DNA of 64,000 bases, from the NCBI GenBank assembly GCA_032718475.1, contig JAUCBJ010006959.1, positions 1 to 64,000 of the forward strand, in the 5' to 3' direction. This document shows positions 55,660-63,965 of this stretch, piece by piece. How positions within the stretch are numbered: position 1 is the first letter of the stretch; each line of letters starts with the position of its first letter. The DNA is from Nemertoderma westbladi (taxonomy: Eukaryota; Xenacoelomorpha; Nemertodermatida; Nemertodermatidae). The notes beneath the pieces were generated by a model that was given only the letters and a program-made list of their open reading frames with translations, did not search any database and had not been told where the DNA came from. A program made the position numbers and the translations under genes.

Positions 55660-56253
55660 CTACAGTACATCTTCCACCGCAGTTATTTCTTTCTGTTTAT
55701 CATCATCATCATCAGCCGCAGTTAAACGCTTTCTCAAGAAAAAGTGTAGAGCCTCAAACCAACCAACACGTTTTGCTGAGCAGTATCGCAGACAGTTATC
55801 CCTTATGTTTAAGTGGAACGCGCATACTGTAGTGATTCGGTCGTGAAATCGACAAGGTGTTAAATAATCGTGATATTGCTTATATATTCCCAATTTCTCC
55901 ACCGAATTTGGTTCGAGAACATCGAGTTGGGAAACTAATATTGCCCGCTTCATCAACCCAAATACATGAATGTTTTTTTTATATTTTAAATGTCTCTTCA
56001 TATATTTTATAAAGTCATCTTGAGAAATGTCCCCATAGTCCCAGGGCAAGTGAGAAGTCATATCTCGTAAATTGTTTACGTGAGCTGCATCTAAAGCTGA
56101 TAACTTAATATTAGACGGGCCTTTAATTAAAAACGACTTTACATTAGTTTTGGTGTAATTAGAATCGTATATTGCAAATTCTTTAAATACTACCGGATAC
56201 TCCTTATTGTCTATCTTATAATATTGAAAATCAACAAAAATAATATTATCCAT
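55660..56253 (-). CDS. Polinton unknown protein, Cys/His-rich C-terminal half
   Basis: 197 residues, last gene of the leftward block, 31 bases after the protease gene. It begins MDNIIFVDFQ, continues with VFKEFAIYD and LPWDYGD, and has a Cys/His cluster near the end (CRFHDRITTVCAFH, DNCLRYC), then an acidic tail with five Asp in a row. The layout of an early Asp in a hydrophobic strand and a late Cys/His cluster recalls an uncharacterised animal/virus family that I suspect of an RNase H-like exonuclease fold (early Asp, late His/Asp). I cannot confirm it. It shows no signal peptide or membrane segment. Confidence 0.75.
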   Translation of the reverse strand: MDNIIFVDFQYYKIDNKEYPVVFKEFAIYDSNYTKTNVKSFLIKGPSNIKLSALDAAHVNNLRDMTSHLPWDYGDISQDDFIKYMKRHLKYKKNIHVFGLMKRAILVSQLDVLEPNSVEKLGIYKQYHDYLTPCRFHDRITTVCAFHLNIRDNCLRYCSAKRVGWFEALHFFLRKRLTAADDDDDKQKEITAVEDVL

Positions 56254-56284
56254 TTTATCTGATAAACAAAAGTTAAATAATTAA

Positions 56285-56737
56285 TTACAAAGTTTGTTGG
56301 TTTAATTTATAATAATTAACAAGCCATTTATATAATATAATTTCATTGATTTCCACATTATTTGTAAACGCTCTCATTGGATAGATTGTGTGAATTCGAT
56401 TTACCAAATAATAGAGACAGTACAGACCGCATGTGGTCCTCCTGGGGTCTTGAAATTGTTTGCGTGTAGTACGCCACCTTGCGGAATTTTTCTCAAGCCA
56501 TTTTTCGATGCATCTGTTTGGATATTTTGGTCCAAACGAGTCAAATACTTCGGCCTCATTATCTCGTATATATATCGCGATCCAATGAATCCCAGGCAGA
56601 TGCTGTTTATCAGTATATACTATCAAACCATAATCCTGCTGCTTATTATTATCTAATTTAGGTAATTTATTAGCTGGAAACGCGCCCAAATAGTGACCAC
56701 CCACTGGAAACATATCAAGGTCCTCTGTAGATAACAT
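56285..56737 (-). CDS. PRO: Adenain-like cysteine protease (Polinton PRO)
   Basis: 150 residues. Cysteine protease of the C48/adenain group, which matures virion proteins in adenoviruses and is encoded by most Polintons. Catalytic residues are visible in order: H51 (GIHWIAIYI), D66 (EVFDSFG), Q96 (KQFQDPRR, oxyanion hole) and C103 (TTCGLYCLYYLV). The length and the GHYLGAFPANKLP opening fit the family. It follows the capsid gene with the start two bases past its stop (56740 to 56737), as in a late operon. The protein looks intact. Confidence 0.93.
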   Translation of the reverse strand: MLSTEDLDMFPVGGHYLGAFPANKLPKLDNNKQQDYGLIVYTDKQHLPGIHWIAIYIRDNEAEVFDSFGPKYPNRCIEKWLEKNSARWRTTRKQFQDPRRTTCGLYCLYYLVNRIHTIYPMRAFTNNVEINEIILYKWLVNYYKLNQQTL

Positions 56738-56739
56738 AC

Positions 56740-57292
56740 TTAATCGATATGTATTTCTTTCCTGCTATTTAAACTTAATGATTGATCATAAATATTAAAA
56801 ACGATTACATTTATGGTTTCAACCAACGGTTCAGCAAATCTTAATTTTAATTGACCGTTAGTATATATCGACGGTTGCGGATCTCTAACATAGCCGTCGG
56901 CGGTTAGGTCCCAGGATAGGATGGGGCAATTACCTAAGTAGGTTTCATGGTCTATATTATTACCCCCATAACCGTTAATATATGTATTAATGTTCTTCAT
57001 TAATTGAGTATACTCAAAAATATATGTTCCATCTGTAAAATTAGGTTCGTATATTACACCCCCAACTGGAAGACCGTCTACAATCAGTTCTGCGCGTCTA
57101 AGGTTAAAATGTTCAAATTTCAAGGGATTGCTAATTAATTCTCCCGAATAAGCGTTATTTGTTATGAAGCCAATAATAACTAATTTGGGTTTTTTACCAT
57201 CAAATATGTTTGTTTGAGTGTAATTTGTGGTTTGAGCTGGAATAGTAAATGTAGTCACCTCTTTCTTTTGAAATTGATATTCAATATCGTAG
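56740..57292 (-). CDS. MCP: Major capsid protein, C-terminal fragment (broken gene)
   Basis: C-terminal jelly-roll portion of the Polinton major capsid protein (hexon-like, PY). The frame opens after a stop near 57297. Family features start in the strand before 57258: an EYQFQKKEV-type stretch, TFTIPAQTTNYTQTNIFDG, the conserved PKLVIIGFITNNAYSGEL followed by SNPLKFEHFN, and LIVDGLPVGG. The GTG at 57258 is only an open-frame start. The N-terminal part lies in another frame (57301-57753). Between them the usual middle of the protein is missing, so this is a pseudogene by deletion as well as frameshift. Confidence 0.85.
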
Positions 57293-57298
57293 ATTCAA

Positions 57299-57753
57299 TA
57301 TCAAATAGGATGCGCGCTGGGATCAATTTCATTTCCGTGTTCTGATAAAGGTTGATGAAAACCACCCGCACCCAGTAGCCCATTTTTATCCTCGTAAGTT
57401 GTAAATAATAAATTGGATAAGTACGACTTGTAGAAATAATGGTTATTGCTATTTTCAACCTGCTTCTCATTAAGGTCTATTTTAATATCACTCCACATAG
57501 TTTCAGCTGGGTAATTCAGCATATAAATATGGGAGTTTTCAAGTCGTCTATCCCAACGTACTGTACATTTTGTAATTAATAACGCGTCTTGCAGTTTCGT
57601 ATAGAATTCATTGGATCTGGGTACAAGGAAGGTGACCTCCCTAGATTCGCTTCTGAGATTAGATACAGGGTAAATTGTTTCATAATGTTTTGCTTTAAAT
57701 TCAGTCTGTATTGGCTGTGTAGAAAATAAATCTAATTCCTTAATAATTGACAT
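57299..57753 (-). pseudogene. MCP: Major capsid protein, N-terminal fragment (broken gene)
   Basis: 150 residues starting at ATG 57753, three bases after the stop of the upstream core-like gene. It shows the start of the double-jelly-roll capsid protein: ELDLFSTQPIQTEF, VTFLVPRSNEFYTKLQDALL, then a WSDIKIDLNEKQVENSN stretch, YFYKSYLSNLLF, and GLLGAGGFHQPL. After that the frame runs out. Both fragments plus the link total about 335 codons, well short of the 430-600 usual for this protein, so roughly 100 or more residues (end of the first jelly roll and start of the second) appear deleted. Confidence 0.85.
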
Positions 57754-57755
57754 TA

Positions 57756-58316
57756 TTAAAAAATACTTTTTTCGCAGTGTTTCAGTTTGCCTTTTATATT
57801 TCTCTTTTTACTACGTCGATGATGTATGTTCATAGACATTGGTCTAGCGGGTCGCTTTAAATCTCTATAAACTTTTTCTACAACCGACCTTGTTGATGGT
57901 TTCATTTTATTTAATGCTTTATTAATAACCGTATTAGCCTGCTGATGTAAGACCCGCTTACCTTTTGGTATTACGTGTTGTCTCATAAATTTTGTGGTAA
58001 ATGGTAAAGCTTTTTGTAAAACTTTTTTAGCTAATGGTTTACCAAATTTTTTCAATGTCGATAAGGCGTCTGTAAATATACCTTCTCCGTGTTGATTTGC
58101 CCGCATACCTCTACGATAACGCTGAAAACGACGTTGTTTTAAGTTTGGACCAAATGCACCAATTTGTTGACCGTAAGGGTCAATATATGAACCACCACGA
58201 AAAACAGGAACTTGCGTCGAGCCTCTGGTACTTCTTCCGCCTTTAAAAACAGCAAGATTAGAGTCTGATCCCCCATATTGAGGTTTACTGTATCTTTGAA
58301 ATAAATCAGAATCCAT
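57756..58316 (-). CDS. Basic virion core-like protein of the Polinton
   Basis: 186 residues, strongly basic. A Gly-rich N-terminal half (YGGSDS, VFRGGSYIDPYG, GAFGPN) is followed by RRFQRYRRG, a glycine motif QHGEGIF and a Lys-rich amphipathic helix region (LKKFGKPLAKKVLQKALP). It ends in a Lys/Arg tail (HHRRSKKRNIKGKLKH). Similar Gly-motif plus Lys-rich proteins sit next to the capsid gene in many Polintons and adintoviruses and are compared to adenovirus core or pX-type proteins. Its start overlaps the end of the next gene upstream by 11 bases. A role in packing DNA inside the capsid or lysing membranes is inferred. Confidence 0.7.
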   Translation of the reverse strand: MDSDLFQRYSKPQYGGSDSNLAVFKGGRSTRGSTQVPVFRGGSYIDPYGQQIGAFGPNLKQRRFQRYRRGMRANQHGEGIFTDALSTLKKFGKPLAKKVLQKALPFTTKFMRQHVIPKGKRVLHQQANTVINKALNKMKPSTRSVVEKVYRDLKRPARPMSMNIHHRRSKKRNIKGKLKHCEKSIF

Positions 58317-59172
58317 TTGAATTTATTCGTTTAAAGTGTAAGGTAATACAAGTTGTCCCGTATTCAAAATTCAAATCTTTTCCTTCTTTGTCTGTTATTT
58401 CAATATGAATGTATGTTATCTTATATGATTTTTTTACAGGGATATAATGAATTGTATCCTTGACAAATTCTTTATTTATTACGCTACCATATTTCACATC
58501 ATCAGGTATCGCAACACGACGAAGTAAAGCTAAACCAAAGTCGTTAATATATTGATTTTCAATTATATTAGTAGTCACGTACATGTTCGATTTAGGTTCT
58601 GGAATAGAGTTGGGCGGTTGAGGGCATAAAAATACCATCTGGTAAGCTTTTTCTCCATTTCCGATAACCTTTATTAAATAACCCTTTATATTATTTTTCG
58701 TCTTCAAAATAATTTTAAAATTTGGATTTAAATTCGCACCGAGATTATTTTCAGTAATTCCAAAATAATAGGCTAATTGTTGGCCTATAAATAACTCTCG
58801 CACAGTTTTCCCTAAAATAAATTGCAATCTATTTTGCTGAGTATTTTCAACTATTTGTAATTTATCTTTCAATGTCCCCGTGTTAAAATAATCTATAATG
58901 TCATTGATACTGTAGAATAAACCAGATGGAAGTGTATCCTCAAAAATTTTTTTCCCTTTTTTTAATAAAATAACATTCTCTACATTGTTATACATGGACG
59001 GCAACGTTGCTAAGTAAAATATACTTTTTATACCTACCACCCAGTTTTCGTTTGGATTTATAGGTAAGGCACCGTGGAAATTTATCTGATAATTACTAGC
59101 GCTATTGCGGGGAAAATCAATTGGACATGAGTTACTCGGCAGCCTTACGTAGAACTCATCCATCGCCGCCAC
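58306..59172 (-). CDS. Polinton minor-capsid-like protein, LPSNS family, copy 1
   Basis: 288 residues. The N-terminus has the family signature: FYVRLPSNSCPIDFPRNSAS, then a strand-rich region with NENWVVGIKSIFYLA. A C-terminal block (YIPVKKSYKITYIHIEITD, then G-kdlnFe-GTTCITLHFKR) closes the fold. Proteins of this layout are common in animal Polintons next to the capsid gene; I take them as penton or minor capsid candidates. The overlap of 17 bases with the following gene (59156) and of 11 bases with the core gene shows tight late-gene packing. The frame is intact. Copy 2 is its upstream neighbour. Confidence 0.75.
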   Translation of the reverse strand: MAAMDEFYVRLPSNSCPIDFPRNSASNYQINFHGALPINPNENWVVGIKSIFYLATLPSMYNNVENVILLKKGKKIFEDTLPSGLFYSINDIIDYFNTGTLKDKLQIVENTQQNRLQFILGKTVRELFIGQQLAYYFGITENNLGANLNPNFKIILKTKNNIKGYLIKVIGNGEKAYQMVFLCPQPPNSIPEPKSNMYVTTNIIENQYINDFGLALLRRVAIPDDVKYGSVINKEFVKDTIHYIPVKKSYKITYIHIEITDKEGKDLNFEYGTTCITLHFKRINSNGF

Positions 59173-60028
59173 CCCGTATTAACTTAAGTGTTATAACAGT
59201 ACGGCCCCCACTGAAGTGAATTAATTGACCTTGGCCGTCACATAAAGTAATTAAGATTGTTTTTAGTTTTTTATTCAACAATGGGAAATAGCAAATGCTC
59301 TCGTATTCGTGATTAATATATTTTCGATTTAATTGCGTTAAAGGGCAGGTTCTTAAGAGCGGTGCTAAAGCGTCGCCAACAAATGAGCTCTTAATAATAT
59401 CTGTGTATATAAAGATAGTGTCTTTATTACGTGTTATATTTGTGGGAGCTGGAAAATCTAAAATGCCAATTTCCGAAATTTTTGGTCCGCTATAATTTAA
59501 AATTAATATCGGCTGTTCTATATTGCTTAATTCATCTACTGTAGTGGTACTGTATATATCCCAATTCGGAATATCCGGATGATTCCGATCCAATAACGGT
59601 TTTAAGCCTAGAATTTGTATTAAATCACCTCGTAGACTTAATTGTATTTTTTTCAACTTTTTAGGAAATTTAAATTTAATTCTAGAATTATTTGTATTAA
59701 AAATGAATTCGAAATCTCTATATTTCGCTTCAGAATTAAACAGTTTATTTATATCATCAATAATCACTTGAATAGAGTTATGCATACCAGGAAATAAACT
59801 ATATAATTTGGCATCTTTTGCATCTACCCCGATTGACAGTGAGATTTGAGTTTGCAGCGTAATATTACTGTATGTTGCTTGGTATTGAAGTTCGGCGAGT
59901 CCAATTTTGGCATTTGGACCAATATATAATTCTTCGGCTAAATCAACAGTAAACTCACTAGGATTATTATTGGGATAAGTGTTCAATGAGCTATCTGACA
60001 GTAGAGTGATATATGTATCTGTGGCCAT
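59156..60028 (-). CDS. Polinton minor-capsid-like protein, LPSNS family, copy 2
   Basis: 290 residues, paralogue of the neighbouring gene. N-terminus TYITLLSDSSLNTYPNNNPS then IGPNAKIGLAELQYQATY aligns with copy 1, as does the C-terminal ICYFPLLNKKLKTILITLCD and the G-q-l-i-hF-GGRTVITLKL strand. The rest has diverged strongly, so the duplication is old. First gene of this late block; no clear TATA box upstream. The two copies may have taken separate capsid roles, such as a vertex protein and its spike or cement partner; that is inference. Confidence 0.72.
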   Translation of the reverse strand: MATDTYITLLSDSSLNTYPNNNPSEFTVDLAEELYIGPNAKIGLAELQYQATYSNITLQTQISLSIGVDAKDAKLYSLFPGMHNSIQVIIDDINKLFNSEAKYRDFEFIFNTNNSRIKFKFPKKLKKIQLSLRGDLIQILGLKPLLDRNHPDIPNWDIYSTTTVDELSNIEQPILILNYSGPKISEIGILDFPAPTNITRNKDTIFIYTDIIKSSFVGDALAPLLRTCPLTQLNRKYINHEYESICYFPLLNKKLKTILITLCDGQGQLIHFSGGRTVITLKLIRGGGDG

Positions 60029-60272
60029 TATTAAAGCTCGCTCGCTCTCTCTACTTGACTCCTTTGTACATACAGTATAATGTTAAATTATAGACATCTG
60101 TGACCACGTTCATTGCCAGCATCTTCTACAGTATATGCGTGGGATCAATATTTTACTGGCTTTATTTAAAGCGGATGAACTATAGATATAGTAATATCAT
60201 TCGAGTTAATATTATTGATTAATTACGGTCATATGCGACCAAAATGAATTAATATACAGTATAAACCTAAGC
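60029..60272. other. intergenic gap between LPSNS copy 2 and integrase
   Basis: AT-rich gap of 244 bases. It should hold the integrase 3' end and the late-gene promoter for the leftward capsid block. No specific site is recognised beyond AT-rich runs. Confidence 0.4.
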
Positions 60273-61379
60273 TTATTGAATATGCTGTACCCAGGACTGT
60301 TTCTTGGATCCGATGAATCGGACTAAATATTCTTTCTTCCCGTTGCGTACACGTTCTTTAAGTTTGCCAATATTTTTTTGGTCAATTGCTAGATAAATAT
60401 TACTATTCGGGTGAACCTTTTGGAGTTCGTGAGAATAAAATGAGCCCTTTATTATAGCTCCGGTGCTGTCCTTAATATCGAACATTACCGCTGGTACTCT
60501 ATCCAACCTGACCCGATGAATAATAAATAATTCACGTGTCCATTGTTCTCGATAGCCTTTAGCGAAAGCAGTACGAGCAATAGATAATCGTACTGTATCT
60601 CCAACTTTAAATTTTATTTTCTTGTGATTTATCTGTCTATATTTCCCATATAATCTATTCATTAATTCAGTTTCATTAAATTTATTAACTTCAATAGGTG
60701 TCATTTGTATTGTTCTATGATACGACCTATTATAAGCCGAGATAAGCTTAGGTAAAATTTTTATCCAAATATTATTTCCTCTTTGTGTGAAAATTTTGAA
60801 CATCTTTGTTTTTAAGGTTCTGTTAAATCTCTCGACAATAGCCGCCTTATTCACAGAATACATTACGTAATACTGTATACCTAACGTATCTAAATATTTC
60901 CTTACAGATTTATTTAGAAACTCAGACCCTTGATCCGTGGCGATTCTGTTTGGTTTTCCTTTCTGGAATATTTTTTGCAATATACTAATAATTTCATCAC
61001 CCTTTTTTGTTTTCATAGCATAGCCAAAAGCAAGCCGACTGAAGGCATCAATGCACGTTAATATATAGTTATAATTATTATTTTGCGACTTATATTGCTG
61101 CATATCCACCAGATCTATCATATATATATCTTTTATGCCTCCCGTAAATATTTTAGATGTTGGATAATGTTGTCTACGTGGAGCGTGAAGGGTGTATGTC
61201 TTTTGTCCGCTCAACCATTTCTGAGCTTGCGTCGGTTTGATGTTTGCAGCTTTTGCTAATTTTGCAACACTTGCAAATCCCGCGGGGGATGAAGGATCTA
61301 AATAAATTCTTAACAGTTTTTTGTCTAAGCTTCGGCTTAAAATCGGTTTCATCTTGCGAGGCATCTTTTCGACAACCAC
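60273..61379 (-). CDS. INT: Retroviral-type integrase of the Polinton (c-INT)
   Basis: 368 residues. N-terminal helical region (FASVAKLAKAANIKPTQAQK) then the YTLHAPRRQHYPT segment typical of Polinton integrases. DDE core: D89 in YMIDLVDMQ, D149 in IATDQGSEF and E183 in AIVERFN. An SH3-like C-terminal domain follows (KFKVGDTVRLS, about 265-320). The last 30 residues (EYLVRFIGSKKQSWVQH) look like a chromodomain, which can steer integration to marked chromatin. All catalytic residues are present and the frame is intact. The enzyme joins element ends to host DNA with a short target duplication. Confidence 0.94.
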   Translation of the reverse strand: MVVEKMPRKMKPILSRSLDKKLLRIYLDPSSPAGFASVAKLAKAANIKPTQAQKWLSGQKTYTLHAPRRQHYPTSKIFTGGIKDIYMIDLVDMQQYKSQNNNYNYILTCIDAFSRLAFGYAMKTKKGDEIISILQKIFQKGKPNRIATDQGSEFLNKSVRKYLDTLGIQYYVMYSVNKAAIVERFNRTLKTKMFKIFTQRGNNIWIKILPKLISAYNRSYHRTIQMTPIEVNKFNETELMNRLYGKYRQINHKKIKFKVGDTVRLSIARTAFAKGYREQWTRELFIIHRVRLDRVPAVMFDIKDSTGAIIKGSFYSHELQKVHPNSNIYLAIDQKNIGKLKERVRNGKKEYLVRFIGSKKQSWVQHIQ

Positions 61380-61415
61380 AAGTAATATGTATATTCAAAT
61401 CTCTTATAAAGGGCA

Positions 61416-61586
61416 TCACCGTAAGAACAACTGAAATTTTTTAATTATTTTCTTCGAAGTTGATGTTTTAAAGGGTTTTCTTTTTGTAGTATTTACTCTA
61501 GGTATATCTTGTGGTTTTAAATCAGTAGCTAATGGTTTACTCGATACTAAATATAATTTTCTAAATGTTACTCCCGTTTTAACCAT
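61416..61586 (-). CDS. Small basic Polinton protein, 56 residues
   Basis: Short open frame in the gap between integrase and the 136-residue gene, ATG at 61586 and stop at 61416-61418. It is Lys/Arg-rich, with MVKTGVTFRK at the start and KRKPFKTSTSKKIIKKF near the end. In a block where genes abut or overlap, this otherwise empty 200-base gap makes a real gene plausible. It could be a core peptide like adenovirus mu, but no family is recognised. Confidence 0.45.
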   Translation of the reverse strand: MVKTGVTFRKLYLVSSKPLATDLKPQDIPRVNTTKRKPFKTSTSKKIIKKFQLFLR

Positions 61587-61592
61587 TATTAC

Positions 61593-62003
61593 CTACCGTC
61601 CACGGTTAATTTTTTTCGCAATAGCAGCCCCAGCGGCAGCGGCACCGGCACTCGCGGCTAGTTTCGCACCAATGCCGAGTAAGGGTATTAGAAACGGTAG
61701 TATGCCTCCAGATTGATTGCTTAACTTTTTTCTGTAACTTGATATATTTTTTGTCTTACGGTTGAGTGATTTCAATACCTTCTTATAGCGGCGAATATTT
61801 CTAAATGAATGAGGGGTCAATTGTACATTCCCTTTTAGAACATTTAATGCAGTATTTACAATGAGTCGTATTAATTCGTTACTGGCGGTATGGTTAATAA
61901 AATAAGTTCTTTGTTGAGGGGTAGCGCTGCGTAGAAATTCCAGTTCGTTACGATATTTCTGCACAAGTCTATTCATTGTTGCAACATTATTGAAAATTGT
62001 CAC
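61593..62003 (-). CDS. Polinton conserved small protein with hydrophobic Gly/Ala C-terminus
   Basis: 136 residues. A helical charged N-terminal half (YRNELEFLRSATPQQRTYFI), then NTALNVLKGNVQLTPHSFRN and a Lys/Arg-rich stretch, and a C-terminal QSGGILPFLIPLLGIGAKLA with an Ala-rich end and basic last residues. This layout (NVLKGN, LTP, basic helix, then a SGG-hydrophobic end) recurs in Polinton/adintovirus genomes. The end could be membrane-active, as in adenovirus protein VI; that function is inferred. A second Met at residue 10 is an alternative start. Confidence 0.72.
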   Translation of the reverse strand: MTIFNNVATMNRLVQKYRNELEFLRSATPQQRTYFINHTASNELIRLIVNTALNVLKGNVQLTPHSFRNIRRYKKVLKSLNRKTKNISSYRKKLSNQSGGILPFLIPLLGIGAKLAASAGAAAAGAAIAKKINRGR

Positions 62004-62111
62004 AAAATATTAATTATTTATCATTATTATTATTATTATTTTCGCTACGTTTATAGTCAATGTAATTTTTAATGTAACAATTATGATTACGAAATATATC
62101 CGATCTAAATC

Positions 62112-62693
62112 TTAAATGTCGGGTGTTTCCTGTCGTAAATCAATTAAGAAATGTGAAAATGGCTCAATTGTTGCATCTTGATAGGAATCAACTAAAAATT
62201 TGGTCTGTCCTGGTAACATTTGCTTCGCAAAATTTAAAACCGATAGACTGTCTCTCGGATTTTTCATTAATACTAAAGTATGGCTATTAATTGATCTTGT
62301 GCGGTTATGCTTCCCACCGTAAAACATGTTTTGCGTTATAAAACAAATAAATATATTGGAATGATGAGCTACCTTAGTAAACAATACAGTTAAAGCTGTA
62401 CTGGACTCAGTTTCTGTTAACAAATCATCTATAATTAATAAATCTCGACTATTCACTAAACTATCTATATTTTCAGGCAAGCCTTTGTAAATGTGAGTAA
62501 TACCAGGAATAGTCGGGGGATTGCTCCCGTAACAATACAATACTCGCAAGGGGGCTTCGTTGAAACAACCATTCTTGTGTTTAATTAAATTCCCCACAAA
62601 AGTTGATTTTCCAGAACCAGATGGTCCTGAAATTATCATACTTGTACCCATTTGAAAGTTTAAATTATATGGACCTGAATTAAAGTCAGCCAT
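62112..62693 (-). CDS. ATP: FtsK/HerA-type genome packaging ATPase
   Basis: 193 residues. Walker A GPSGSGKS at 23-30, Walker B LLIIDDLL with D89/D90, and a conserved ITQNMFYGGKHNRTRSINSH stretch followed by MKNPRDS, typical of the Polinton/adintovirus packaging ATPase. The enzyme pumps element DNA into capsids. It is slightly shorter than many homologues, but all core motifs are present and the frame is intact. It lies 108 bases upstream of the 136-residue gene on the same strand. Confidence 0.93.
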   Translation of the reverse strand: MADFNSGPYNLNFQMGTSMIISGPSGSGKSTFVGNLIKHKNGCFNEAPLRVLYCYGSNPPTIPGITHIYKGLPENIDSLVNSRDLLIIDDLLTETESSTALTVLFTKVAHHSNIFICFITQNMFYGGKHNRTRSINSHTLVLMKNPRDSLSVLNFAKQMLPGQTKFLVDSYQDATIEPFSHFLIDLRQETPDI

Positions 62694-62900
62694 TTATTAT
62701 TATTAAGATATATCAACAATACAATATAATATAATATCAATATCAATAAACCAACACCATTACTATGTATATAACAATAATTGATGCAACTATAATATTA
62801 GAATACTGTATATTTAATTAACATATGAGGCCCCTACAGTATGTGACGCTCGCTGCAGCAAAAGGTGCTATTTCCAATTATAGTATAGACTGATGTAATT
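62694..62900. other. intergenic gap, promoter candidate
   Basis: AT-rich 207-base gap upstream of the ATPase gene. TATA-like runs on both strands; nothing specific. Confidence 0.35.
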
Positions 62901-63353
62901 TCAAGCATGGTGAGCATCTTTATACGCGAAATAATGATAGGTAACATCGGCGGATTGGAAATCACTTCCCGAAAATTTCGCGCTAATGATTTTTTTATGT
63001 TCGCCGCTAAAAAAATAAGGAATATAGTAGCAACAGCGTCGTACTACGTTTCTATAAAAAATATTCTCCAATATTGTAAATAAATCTCCGGGATCATTAC
63101 TTTTCGCAGAAATATAAGTTATATTGCGAAGCTCTTTCCAATAATAGGGTTGGTATCTTGCCAACTTTATATTAAACTTAGATATGGGTGCGCGACAAAT
63201 AGGACAAATTTTAGAACAATAATTATTCATTTCGGAATATTGTACAATACATTGTACGCAAGTTGCATGTTTATTTTCACATTTATAATAATCTCGATGT
63301 TTTTGCAATAACTTAGAATAGCAAACTGGGCATTTTTCATTTAAAATATCCAT
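62901..63353 (-). CDS. RING-finger protein (putative E3 ubiquitin ligase) of the Polinton
   Basis: 150 residues with a complete N-terminal C3HC4 RING: C8, C11, C25, H29, C32, C35, C50 and C53 (CPVC, CENKHATCVQC, CPIC). The remaining 95 residues show no known domain; they contain aromatic and Cys clusters (RRCCYYIPYFF) and a His-rich end. RING proteins transfer ubiquitin; a viral-type element could use one against host restriction factors. RING genes occur as accessory genes in some large DNA viruses, so capture from a host is likely. Target and activity are unknown. Confidence 0.85.
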   Translation of the reverse strand: MDILNEKCPVCYSKLLQKHRDYYKCENKHATCVQCIVQYSEMNNYCSKICPICRAPISKFNIKLARYQPYYWKELRNITYISAKSNDPGDLFTILENIFYRNVVRRCCYYIPYFFSGEHKKIISAKFSGSDFQSADVTYHYFAYKDAHHA

Positions 63354-63518
63354 TTTCCAAATTTTAAAGTAAATTGAAAATAATTACCACAATACACAAC
63401 AACAACAACAAACAAAACTGTTATATTGTATATACAAATACTACTACAATTTTCGATTATTTAAAAACAATAAAATTTTATATATAATCATAAAATATTT
63501 ATAATATAGAGGGAAAAG

Positions 63519-63965
63519 TCAAGAATCAATGATATTATCAACATATTCAACATTATCCGCTGATTCTTCAGGTTCGATAAAGGATTCTTTTGAAATCATT
63601 ACAATAAAGAAAGACATAATTTCGTAGGGGCTATGTCGATTTAGCCGTATTTCAAACTTTTCACCAGCTTCGTTGTATTGTGTAATAAAAATAAATCCTT
63701 CTATCATGGCTAATAGTAAAATGTTGCTTAATTTTCCTCCCCCATGCCCAGCTTTCAGGTTGTAATCTAAAAGATGAATACTATTATCTGAAGCATCAAT
63801 ATCGATTGAGCTTAAAACTTTCCTGGCTTTTTCAGAAAACTCAATTTTATATTTATCATCTCCCTGACGGTAAATTGTATAATCAATAACAATATAGGCA
63901 TGACCATCTTCTGCAAAAAATGAATGCCTTACTATTGGCATAACCATATCGGAATCAGAAGACAT
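63519..63965 (-). CDS. Polinton unknown acidic protein
   Basis: 148 residues, intact, start ATG at 63965. Strand-rich middle (AYIVIDYTIYRQGDDKYKIE), a glycine-rich turn (LKAGHGGGKLS), hydrophobic stretches (FFIVMIS) and an acidic tail (EPEESADNVEYVDNIID). No domain recognised. It stands at the outer end of the leftward block, where lineage-specific accessory genes are common. It is separated from the RING gene by 165 bases of AT-rich sequence. Confidence 0.7.
   Translation of the reverse strand: MSSDSDMVMPIVRHSFFAEDGHAYIVIDYTIYRQGDDKYKIEFSEKARKVLSSIDIDASDNSIHLLDYNLKAGHGGGKLSNILLLAMIEGFIFITQYNEAGEKFEIRLNRHSPYEIMSFFIVMISKESFIEPEESADNVEYVDNIIDS

Noticed and set aside
57255-57470. 71-codon frame overlapping the capsid break as a separate gene
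   Set aside because: It lies across the frameshifted capsid gene and has no family signature; it results from the frame loss.
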